Origin: Tieghemiomyces parasiticus
Taxonomy: Eukaryota > Kickxellomycota > Dimargaritomycetes > Dimargaritales > Dimargaritaceae
NCBI GenBank assembly: GCA_027575765.1
Contig: JANBPT010001272.1
Span: forward strand, 1 to 11,448
Length of the DNA: 11,448 bases
Direction of reading: 5' to 3'
Positions 1-8,378 of this stretch are shown here, piece by piece. Position 1 is the first letter of the stretch. Every line of letters starts with the position of its first letter. The notes beneath the pieces were generated by a model. That model was not told the DNA's origin. It worked only from the letters and a program-made list of their open reading frames with translations, and ran no database searches. The position numbers and the translations under genes were made by a program.

Positions 1-70
1 CGGGATTGCCCGTAAAGGGCTGGCTGTCCTTGGAGAAGGCGTCCACGGTGTAGATGGCAAGCTTAGGCAT
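1..70 (-). CDS. PhzF-family protein, N-terminal fragment (runs off window)
   Basis: Only the first 23 codons are visible; the rest lies beyond the left edge. The ATG is at 70-68 on the minus strand. The translation begins MPKLAIYTVDAFSKDSQPF and continues TGNP. The pattern of a beta strand, VDAF, then PF-GNP near the N-terminus is the signature start of the PhzF (phenazine biosynthesis-like, diaminopimelate epimerase fold) family, whose usual length is about 260-300 residues. Family members include isomerases and many enzymes of unknown substrate in fungi and animals (for example PBLD), so no reaction can be assigned. The catalytic Glu lies past the visible part. It is transcribed away from the metacaspase gene, with about 1.2 kb between the two start codons. 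The family call is good despite the short length; the function is open. Confidence 0.75.
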   Translation of the reverse strand, partial: MPKLAIYTVDAFSKDSQPFTGNP

Positions 71-1310
71 GTCTGTACGGTTGAGTGAAGGGCGCAAAGC
101 GGTGTACTGGAAGACGAGGGGGAAAGGGGGTAATTATTTAAGTGCCTGTGGGTGTTGGCCCTAAAAGCCATGTAGGGCTTGATGAGGACGGCCGCGAGGG
201 GAGAGGCAAGACACCGGAGGACGATTAAGCCTGACTCATTAGAGGGAACCCTATTAGAACTAGCAGACGGGATCGTGAGAAGGGTTTAGCCAACACTTTC
301 CGAAAAAACGTGGCGCATGAAAATAATATTATGGTAAAGAGAATGGATGGGAGGCCTCTGGAAGAAGCCCCGCGTGAGAAGCTGTGTCGCCACCAGAGAC
401 CAGATGAGTGTCCTGCATGTCAGCTGCCGTGGTAGGGCTTCGATGTAGCAGCCATACTCTTAAACTGAGGGGCAGAGTGTTGGTCTCACAGCGTCTGTGG
501 TGGCCCTGAAGCGAGGGAACGCCTCAACCGGCCACCCCTTACCCATCTGGCCGATGCCGCCCTGCCCACCATTTCCACGTGGCGCGTACCGGTCGCGACT
601 ATTGTCTTAACTTGATCCTGGTCGACTGGAAGCCGCCGATACGATCCAACAGGTGTCAGGTAACAGGTCCACCCGCGTTGACGTCGTCGCTACAGTCTCC
701 GATACCCACCCCCCTCCCCACATTCCACCGCCATCCTCATTCGTCGTTTGGCCTTGCCGCCGTCCACCCCCGGTTGCTACGGCCACCAGATTTCCCCACG
801 GACACAGTATCCCCAGGTCAGTGCAAACTCCGACCGGCCCTATTGGGATATACACGTATTTAGCTTGATCACAGCACAGTAAGGGTCGGCCGATCCGTCG
901 GGCCTGGACGGTCCCTGCTGTACGCGTCGTCGGCCCGTGACCTTCGCGCCACCACGAGACCTCGCGCTGCACAGGTTGTTGGCGGTGTAGTGTTTAGCGG
1001 GCCGACCCTGGCAAACCGCACCCCTCTCACGCTGAACCTCGGGCCTGGACCACTCCGCCGGCCGGCTCAGGTGGCTGCGAGTACAATAGTGACTGTAGCA
1101 TGCTTTTATACCGGTCATTCCGTCCCAAGACTCTGTTGCTTGCATTTTAGGTATATTTCCCCAGGTGCTTGACTTTGATATTTCGACCCACTGACTAGGC
1201 GCCCCCTTACTATCCTGGATTAATCGGTACTATTATCTAAACACCGTGCTAGTCCGGACAACTTGCCTCGCCCAGTCCACCTTCATTCTCTTCCCCCCCT
1301 CTCTGGCGTT
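71..1310. other. Spacer between divergent PhzF-like and metacaspase genes
   Basis: I see no protein-coding gene in this 1.24-kb stretch. Several open frames of 60-121 codons exist on both strands, but they are compositionally odd, match no family I know and lack coherent splice partners. No tRNA T-loop or other RNA signature was found. It should hold both promoters. On the PhzF side there is an AT-rich block (taattattta, 131-140) followed on the minus strand by a pyrimidine-rich tract before the ATG. On the metacaspase side there is a TATA-like string (ttttata, about 1104-1110) and a strongly pyrimidine-rich leader at about 1280-1308, just before the ATG. The 10-mer gggcctggac occurs twice (about 900 and 1041). 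Confidence 0.5.
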
Positions 1311-2765
1311 ATGTACAGCACCCGCGGCTACAACCACCCCCCAACTAGGGGCCAGCCCTACCCAGCACAAACCTCTCGCGGCTACCTGCCGCCAGACTAC
1401 CTGAACCTGGCCAACAACGGCGGTATGAATCCCCAGAGCATGTCGGGCCCCATGCTGGACCATGATCTGTTCGGAGGGCGGCCCCCGCTGCCGCCGCTCA
1501 TTCCCTGCCGTCCGCACTTTGGGCGTTATAACACCGGGCCGATGTCCGGTATGGGCCCACAGCCAGGACCTATGGGTTACTCCGGGGGAGAAATTATACC
1601 GTACGGAGGGCAGAACGCCATGGATATGGTCCACCAGTGTACCGGCCGTAAGCGGGCCTTGTTAATCGGTATCAACTACATTGGTCAGTCGCACCCGTTA
1701 AAAGGTAGGCGTATCGATCGGGAAGGCTTAGGCCAGGTCTAAAACACTTCATTTCTCCCTCTTCGAGCCGCAGTGCTTCAACAAACCAACGTAGGTGAAG
1801 TTGATCAGTGCCAGCCTGACTTCACCCTAGCAATCGTGCCCCTTACCGATGCCTCGTATTCACTCTCTCTCTTTTTGAAAAAAAATGTACACGTACACAC
1901 ACATATACCCCTCCCCACCCCTCCTACCCCAGGCTGTATCAATGACGCCTACCGCATGCGGGACCTTCTCACGTCGCTCTACAACTTCCACGACAACGAC
2001 ATGGTGATACTGACAGACGACAGCCCGGACCCCCGGGCACAACCGACAAGGGCCAATCTCATCCGGGCCATGCACTGGCTAGTGGCCAACGCACAGCCGA
2101 CCGACTCGTACTTTTTCCACTATTCGGGCCACGGCACCCAAACGGTGGATGTCAGCGGAGACGAAATCGACGGCTACGACGAGACCATCCTGCCGGTCGA
2201 CTTCCGCACGGCCGGGATGATACTGGACGACGAGATGAACGCCATCATGGTTCGTCTTCTACCCCTGGGGTGCCGACTCACTGCCGTGTTTGATTCCTGC
2301 CACTCTGGTACGGCCCTGGACCTTCCGTTCGTTTACGACTACCGGGGCCGGTTGGAAAAACATCCCATCGTCGACGCCACCCGTGACGCCCTGGGCCGCG
2401 TCCAGACCAACTACATGGCCGGCGACTACTACATGGCCGGGCGGTCGGTATTAGAAAGCCTGCGGACGGTCGTCCGGGGACCCGCCATCCGACGTCGGCA
2501 GCTGAGGTCGCGGAGCACCCTGGGCGATGTGGTCATGTTTAGCGGCTGTGCGGACGACGAGTCATCGGCCGATTCATACGACTATGCACTGGGAAATACC
2601 GGGGCCATGTCCAATGCACTAGTCATGGTGCTGCGTAATAACCCCAATCAGTCTTACGCCCAGATCCTGCGCAGCGTGCGTGATATTCTGCGTGGGAGGT
2701 ACAACCAGCGGCCTCAGCTTAGTACGGGGCGCTACATGGACATGAATCGCATGTTTATCCTGTAA
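1311..2765 (+). CDS. mca1: Type I metacaspase (peptidase family C14B)
   Basis: Exons are 1311-1704 and 1933-2765; the 228-nt intron starts GTAGGC and ends CCCCAG. The split Gly codon (G+GC) joins HPLK to GCINDAYRMRD, the expected metacaspase sequence. The product is 408 residues, close to yeast Mca1 (432). Metacaspases are Ca2+-dependent cysteine proteases that cut after Arg or Lys and act in protein quality control and stress or death responses, mainly in the cytosol. Residues 1-109 form a Tyr/Gly/Pro/Met-rich prodomain; the p20 domain starts at CTGRKRALLIGINY (about 110); the catalytic His is H198 in HYSGHG and the catalytic Cys is C254 in DSCHSG. Their 56-residue spacing equals that of yeast Mca1. 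The acidic motif DEIDGYDE lies in the Ca2+-site region. The p10-like part (about 325-408) includes DVVMFSGC and NTGAMS and ends FIL. The ATG at 1311 is the first in frame and follows a pyrimidine-rich leader. All key residues are intact, so an active enzyme is expected. Confidence 0.96.
1889..1908 (+). repeat. CA-rich tract in the metacaspase intron
   Basis: A short (CA)n/ATATAC tract lies 25-45 nt upstream of the 3' splice site, preceded by a CT repeat and an A8 run and followed by a C-rich polypyrimidine stretch to the CAG acceptor. A similar CA tract followed by CT and C runs occurs in the sense strand of the second WBP2 intron. Confidence 0.6.
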
Positions 2766-4136
2766 TCTGCGGCCGCCTGTCTCTGTCCATTTTATTTCAT
2801 TTAAAGCCGCGACGTCACATTTGCTTTCGGGAGTTAATGTACCCTTCCCGGCTGTATCTTTTTTTTCATAAACATAAATTTTTCCTTGGTTCCTGTGGTG
2901 GTGCGCATATGCGATATTTGAGCTGCGTTGGCCACTGGTACGAGCGGGTGGCCGAATTAGCCCAAGTCTGAAGATCTCCCGGCGGATAGTGACATGGCAC
3001 TGAATGATTTCGAGGCCTGAGTATGGCGCTACTGAAGGAGGTGAACGGAGAGGCGGGATGGTGTGGCATGCGAGGTGGACTGATTCTGTGAGATTCAAGG
3101 AGTGGGTGAGCATTTCCCGCATTGGACTGAAGGCCAAACTGTAGTTATCTGTGAAGGCTTGAAATCGGAGGACTGGCTCCCAACTTAACACCCTCAACCC
3201 GGCGGATCAGACGGGTTGGGTAGAGTTTTCCCGGCCAGCCGCCCCACCAGTGCTTTTCTTTAGGGCGATGGGTTAAATCCGTTTCTTAATAAAGCGAGAT
3301 GTAGCAGATGGCTATGAATGTCTGATGGCTGCACATCTTTGCGCGAGATGACCAGACCTGTAATACATATGGAGATGTCACTCCAAGCCACAATGTTGGT
3401 GGTTGACACGAACCAATAATTGTTTGGGACCGTTAGCACGTAAACATGATACTCGGGGCTCTTCATCAATGCCGAGCCCCTCACAGCTGTCCAAGAAACG
3501 CGCATCGCCTTTGATACATACATTTTTACTTAGCGTAGACACAGTAGGGAGTAGCGAGTAGAATGCGACGCCGGAGCCCCCGCCGTGTTCGTCCAAGCCC
3601 ACCAATTTGCCGACTTTCTCGTCTACAGATTAGCCAACCAGTCTTTTTCCTCAGATTCGACTTTGGAGCCCAGCTCCACGCGGCCTCTTCCCCCCTCTCT
3701 CACCCCACCGTCCAGAGACGGCCTATCGGTTCGCTTGAGCGACCTACGGCTTTTTCCGCACCCCCTTCCACCTCCCTCGCTTCTGTTGAAGAGATTCGGA
3801 AACGTGTGCCACGGGAAGCCTATCACTCTCGAAATCTACCTCTCCTGCGCAATCTCTACCGTCTCGCCGACATCGCCCTCATCTTCGTTCTCCTTACTGC
3901 CTTCCCATACCCACCCTTCGGGACTTGCCTGCTATTTTTTTTGGCTGCGGAAAACCCAAAGCTTTCGAGCACCCACACCCCATGCCATTCCTCCTGCTAC
4001 GTGGTCACCACCCCCGCTCTTAGCTCTTCTACGAAGGCCTCTTGTCATTGGCCCAGTGCATTCGAACGCCCTTGGCCGTTGCCGTCCAGCCAGTCTCGAC
4101 TACCTTCCCGTCGACAATTCCTGCCAGGTCTGGACT
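2766..4136. other. Spacer: metacaspase 3' region and SUMO-ligase leader
   Basis: No gene could be supported here. The left part follows the metacaspase stop codon and has AT-rich 3'-UTR-like patches: ttttatttcatttaaa near 2790, a T8 run with cataaacataaa near 2860-2880, and a later AATAAA at 3288-3293. Minus-strand open frames of 192 codons (2619-3197, opening at a TTG and overlapping the metacaspase 3' end) and 87 codons (3260-3523, opening with ATG) match no known family. From about 3600 the plus strand becomes C/T-rich, typical of a fungal 5' leader, up to the SUMO-ligase ATG at 4137. An ATG at 3563 opens a 198-codon frame overlapping that start; see findings. No tRNA was recognised. Confidence 0.5.
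3193..3220. other. Inverted repeat (possible hairpin)
   Basis: CAACCCG at 3195-3201 and CGGGTTG at 3212-3218 form a perfect 7-bp stem with a 10-nt loop. One further G-C and one G-U pair extend it to 9 bp. It lies in the metacaspase/SUMO-ligase spacer. It lacks the T-run of an RNA polymerase III or bacterial-type terminator and the conserved loops of a tRNA. It may be chance or a 3'-UTR structure. Confidence 0.3.
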
Positions 4137-7100
4137 ATGGCGAGTGGCGCCGTACCTAACACCTCTAATCCAATACGCGACTACGATGAGGTAAGTAAAT
4201 CCCGGACCGGTCGACTGAATAGAGGCGCCCCACGTAGGAAAGGGTGGCCAGTGCACGGAAACCCGTACGAGTACATGGCTGCTCACCCAAGTTTCTGAGG
4301 CTGGGGAACAGTGGCGGTCAGTTGGCGACTCAGGGGGGGGGGTATGTGTGTGTGTGTAATGAGAAGGGGTTAGCTGTATGCCCTTTCACCGTCTTTGTTA
4401 CAAACCCATTCTGTTTTGGCATTGGCCCAGCCTCCTTGCCCTGGTTATTCGCAAGGCTACTGCGCATCCCTTAACACAACACCCAGTTGCTTTGCAAATA
4501 TCGACGGTACTGTGCAGTTTCCATGCTGGAAGGCCCAGCATCCGTCAACGGGGACCCCCGCATTTGCCTCGCCCTGCGTAGGTACTAACTATCCCTGGAC
4601 CTCTTCCAATCCTTTGCGCTTCCGCTGACACTGCAACCCAATTTGGTCCGCACTCGCCACCATCAACCATCTCCTAGGCCATAGAGAAGCTAATACCCGC
4701 TCTCCGGGTCGACGACATCAAGGCCATCCTCCGCTATACCTTTCCGTTCGCCCAGGCGGTACCCGGAACGAATTTCTCAACAGTTGGCCTCAAACCCGTC
4801 CTCGTGGCCCGGGTGCTCGACAATTACCGGGCCATACAGGCCTTTGCCGATCCGGCCATTTCATCGCAGTTTGAAGAGGCCGTGGAGTCTCACGTTGGGG
4901 TACCCCTGGCCGACGTGGCCAACCGGCTCGGACGAACCCGGTTTACGCTCACCACCCTCAATCAATTGCGTATCGAGAACGCGCAACGCAACGCTCAAAA
5001 TAGCCACCATTCCCAGCCGGCGTCTCCCGCCGCCTCGGTGATTCTGGCCCGGACCTCGCGCCCGTTGCCTTCATTACCACCACCGGCGTCATTACCCAGG
5101 TCACCAGCCGCCTCGGCCGCAACCTCCCACCCAGCACCGGGCGATCCCTCTACCTCCTCCCGAACCCCGGCCCGCCTACCGCCACCCCTCCCTACCTCGC
5201 GCCGACATCCATCACCAGCATCACTGGCCCCGACACCAACGCCCCTACCGCCCATTTCCCTAGTTGCCCCTAAACTCCTCCGGGTGGCCAACAGCCAGGC
5301 CCTGGCCGGGCGGCCCCGCCCGCTCCAGAACCTTCGCTTCAAAAAATCACCCTTCTTCAGCATCGACTGTGTCCTCGAAACCCCGATCATCTGCAACGAG
5401 GCACCCACCCGACCTGGCACGGCCCTTCTCCGCTTCAGTGTTGATACGACTCAGGACGCCGAACTGACCCTCACTAAGAAGCATGCCGACCGGCCGATAT
5501 GCCACCGCCTGATGTTGTTCATGACCACCCACGAGGCAGCCTTAGCGTCGTATCGGCCTGAGCACGAGGGCATTAGCCCCATGTACCCCCGGTTGGCGTC
5601 CATCAAAGTGAATGGTACTCCCATGCCACAGGTGAGCATCATCGAAGCTCAAGCTCACTCAACCGCCCGTTCGCGTGCGTGCGTGTGTGAGCTTAGGCAA
5701 AGTCGAGTGGACATCTCAACTGACCTTTGTATCCCTACGGGTCCGCACCCTGACGTCGTTTTAGTTTTCTAACACGTCCAACTCCGCTTTATCCCGTCAT
5801 TTTATATCTGCCCTTGGTTAGCGCACCCTGGACAAGCATACCAATAAGGTTAAGCAAATCAACCCAATCGACCTCACTAGTCTCTACGATAACCGCTACC
5901 CCAATCACCGGGTCGAGGTTACATATTATTCGACCCAGGTAAGTAATAAGCTCTCCGCCGCCATCTGCTCGGTCATGACATTTAATTCGTCGCTATTAAT
6001 CCGGGAACCACAGGCGACACAACTCATATCCGGTAACCCTCCTCTGTCGTAACTTAAAACCTAATCATTTTACCTTGGTAGCGCATGACGGCCCTCATGG
6101 CATACTGCCGGGTCACCAGAGCCTCCGACCTTGTCGCATTACTGACCAAGACAAACACGCGCAGCAAAGAGGATATCGTCCGGCAAGGTAAGTTTAGGGC
6201 ATATAGGACGCGATGCGACCCGCGGCCGTGTGTTCCATGGCCCCCGATGGAATGATCGCGCTTGAGTAGTCATTCCGCCCAATGTCCCACACTGACCATT
6301 GACCCCACCCACCCCCTGGCCTCGACGTGGCTCCTAATACCCCTATTTTTCGACTCTCCAGCTACTAAGGAGGCCGACGACGACGAGCTCGTCATCTCGG
6401 TCAACTCCCTGTCTCTGAAGTGTCCGGTATGTATCCGCTTTTCCGCGCCTCTTTTAGGCGTAGGTACTCTTTATTGGTATTCAGAACTTTTGGGAGGACT
6501 ACAATCTGGCTACCAGGCTGTGTGACTAACCGTGATTTCCGCCGTCCTCCTTAAACCTAATCGCACATTATTCCTCAGCTCTCGCACACCCGACTGCGTC
6601 ACCCATGCCGGACCCTCGCCTGCACCCACATGCAGTGTTTCGACGCCGAATCATTTCTCCTGGTCAACGCACAGTCTCCGTCTTGGAAGTGCCCTGTATG
6701 TAATTGTCCTGCCATCTTTGACGACCTGTTTATTGACGGCTACACCGCCGACATCCTTCAGCGGGTAGCCACCTCAGTGGACCAGGTGCAGGTGGACGCA
6801 GACCTAACTTGGCACATGCCCGAGGCAGTCGATTCCTTCGTCATTGGGGACGATGAGGAGGACAGTGAGGACGATGGTGAAGCTCAACAGCCAGTCAAGA
6901 TGGAGCCGGGCACACCCGTCTCGCAACCCAGCACAACGGCCACCCAGAGCCCTACCGGGTCTGTGGCGGTGTCCAGCGTTTCCGCTCCAAAGCGTTTCTT
7001 ACCGCCACCTACTCCGACTGGCGTCGGTGCACCAAAACGGCCCCGGCTGGAGGTGATTGACCTGACAATGAGTGACGATGAAGAAGAAGAGGAGGCGGAG

Positions 7101-8018
7101 GAGGAGCGAGCTGTGGCCGCGGCACCAGCCTTAGTACCCTTCCGCCGGGGCAGAATGGCCACCGTGGACTACACCAACGGCGGGTGGGCCAGTGAGCCTT
7201 CCCCGCCCCCAGCCGCGCCACCGTCAACCACAACGAATCAACCGCCTCGGCAGGCGCCCGCATCCTTGCAAGCCAGTCTGGCGAGGTACCGGCAGCCCTC
7301 AATCCGCCCGGCCCCTCACCATCAGGCCACGGAAGTCACTTGGAACCTGCTGCCTGCACGACCTTCCGCCTATGGTACTGAGCATGGCACCCAGCCGCCA
7401 CCGACGTCCTCCGCTCCATCTGAACAGTATTGGCGGTGGGGAGAGACGAGCAGTCCCCCGGTGTCCAACGGGGTTTACCCTCGGCCCCCTACGTTCGGTA
7501 CCTCACATCAAAGCCGTCGACCAGCCGAACAGCCGCAGCAGCAGCCGCAGCAACCACCGCCATCATCGCACCCGTACCTTAGCGACACCGCCTATCCACC
7601 GCTGCCGATTCCTGCCTACAACTCCACCCCGACGGCCCCGGTGTACCCGGCAGAGCGCTCGCGTCCATCCTCACCTGGCTTTCATTCTCATCACCACTGC
7701 CCTCCGGACCAGCAGCAACGGCACAGCAGTGCTAGCAGTGACGTGGCGGCGTCATCCGACCCCCCACCGTGTCCGTCATCATTTCTCACCCGCCCAAGCA
7801 GGTCCTCGCCCTCCCCGGCCCCTCACCAGTCCCGAGTGTCTCCAGCAACTTACCCGGTGACTGGGCTGGATTATCTGAACGCGGATTCGGCCGGCGGGTC
7901 GGTACCACCGCCGTCCTACGCATACAGCAGCCATCATCTCTACCAATCGACCTTACCGGCTAATGGCCGCTGTCCTTACAGCCAAGCCTACTCTCCCTCC
8001 GACGCCGCTCCGCATTAG
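4137..8018 (+). CDS. siz1: SIZ/PIAS-family SUMO E3 ligase (SAP, PINIT, SP-RING)
   Basis: Exons: 4137-4190, 4678-5631, 5822-5938, 6082-6187, 6362-6426 and 6579-8018. Introns are 487, 190, 143, 174 and 152 nt, all GT-AG (donors GTAAGT, GTGAGC, GTAAGT, GTAAGT, GTATGT). The frame stays open for 911 residues. The family joins SUMO-loaded Ubc9 to nuclear substrates. In order: a SAP-like helical pair (about 25-70), a Pro/Ser/Ala-rich linker (about 130-215), a PINIT domain (about 230-375, from RFKKSPFFSID through NPIDLT to VEVTYY), and the SP-RING (about 428-475, CPLSHTRLRHPC then CTHMQCFD, ending WKCPVC). Expected zinc ligands are C447, H449, C470 and C473, with C431 and C452 also conserved. Next come the SP-CTD (DGYTADILQ), an acidic stretch (VIGDDEED, 520-527), a sumoylation consensus VKME at K539, a basic KRPR (585-588) resembling a nuclear signal, and a SUMO-interacting motif VIDLT (591-595) followed by acidic residues. 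The last 300 or so residues are Pro/Ser/Gln/Tyr-rich and probably disordered. ATG 4137 is the first ATG in its frame; the 18-codon first exon is the least certain part. Yeast Siz1/Siz2 and fission yeast Pli1 are relatives. Confidence 0.94.
4333..4357 (+). repeat. G10 run followed by a (TG)6 microsatellite
   Basis: Ten consecutive Gs (4333-4342) are followed after TA by TGTGTGTGTGTGT (4345-4357). It lies inside the long first intron of the SUMO-ligase gene, about 140 nt after the donor. It is a slippage-prone simple repeat. Confidence 0.85.
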
Positions 8019-8188
8019 GGGTTCTCACCTTGGACTTCCCCGCCTTTTATTTCTTGCTTCACCCACATCGTACTCGTAGCCGCTTCGTTGTAATGTAATA
8101 GATCATTGTGCACCAACACCCTATTGGAAGCAGAGGATCTAGCCATTAAGGTCGACCAGCAAATGAGATTGTTGTAACAGTAGAAGGC

Positions 8189-8194
8189 TTTATT
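8189..8194 (-). terminator. AATAAA polyadenylation signal of the WBP2-like gene
   Basis: On the minus strand this reads AATAAA, 185 nt past the TGA of the WBP2-like gene. It is the canonical eukaryotic poly(A) hexamer in the right orientation and at a plausible distance. Fungi use it loosely, so the cleavage site itself is not fixed. Confidence 0.5.
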
Positions 8195-8361
8195 GGACCG
8201 TAAGCCAATTGAAGAGCAAGCGTAGATACAGAGTGGTAGGCAAAGTAAGTTATGAGGTCGCACAGGGAGGAAGAGAAGGATACGGGTGAGAAAGTCAAGA
8301 TGGGAATGGTACAGCCTAGGAAGCGACAAAAGTGCAGAGTGAGGACTAGAGCAAGGGAGGA

Positions 8362-8371
8362 GGGGGGGGGG
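8362..8371 (+). repeat. G10 homopolymer run
   Basis: Ten Gs on the plus strand (ten Cs in the WBP2-like transcript) lie just after the WBP2-like stop codon. The length equals that of the runs at 4333 and 10061. Confidence 0.85.
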
Positions 8372-8378
8372 CTCAGCC

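Larger units (their letters stand above)
8019..8378. other. 3' spacer between convergent genes
   Basis: These 360 bp separate the stop codons of the SUMO-ligase gene (plus strand) and the WBP2-like gene (minus strand), so both 3' UTRs and poly(A) sites must fit or overlap here. The plus strand has TTTTATTT at about 8044 and TGTAATGTAATAG near 8091-8103 as possible 3'-end signals. On the minus strand a clear AATAAA lies at 8194-8189. An open minus frame of 140 codons that covers this spacer (8015-8437) looks like chance. Confidence 0.6.

Noticed and set aside
607..972. 121-codon minus-strand frame in the left spacer
   Set aside because: It is a Gly-, Thr- and Arg-rich chance frame, and no domain, homologue or splice continuation is evident.
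1233..1634. 133-codon minus-strand frame
   Set aside because: It is antisense to metacaspase exon 1 and explained by the GC-rich codon use of the real gene.
2619..3197. 192-codon minus-strand frame overlapping the metacaspase 3' end
   Set aside because: It opens at a TTG, matches no family, overlaps a well-supported exon in antisense and has no splice or promoter context.
3240..3300. tRNA-like string gggttaaatccg
   Set aside because: It does not fit the T-loop consensus and no matching acceptor, D or anticodon arms could be folded around it.
3260..3523. 87-codon minus-strand ATG frame in the spacer
   Set aside because: It has no recognisable domain, and a second frame over the same bases is equally open, so chance is likely. 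A small unknown gene cannot be excluded.
4759..4783. Possible 25-nt intron in the SAP-coding region (GT to AG)
   Set aside because: It is too short for a spliceosomal intron, and removal breaks the reading frame that continues to the PINIT domain.
7192..7860. 222-codon plus-strand frame inside the SUMO-ligase last exon
   Set aside because: It is a shifted shadow of a Pro/Ser/Gln-rich coding region; the true frame is continuous with the SP-RING.
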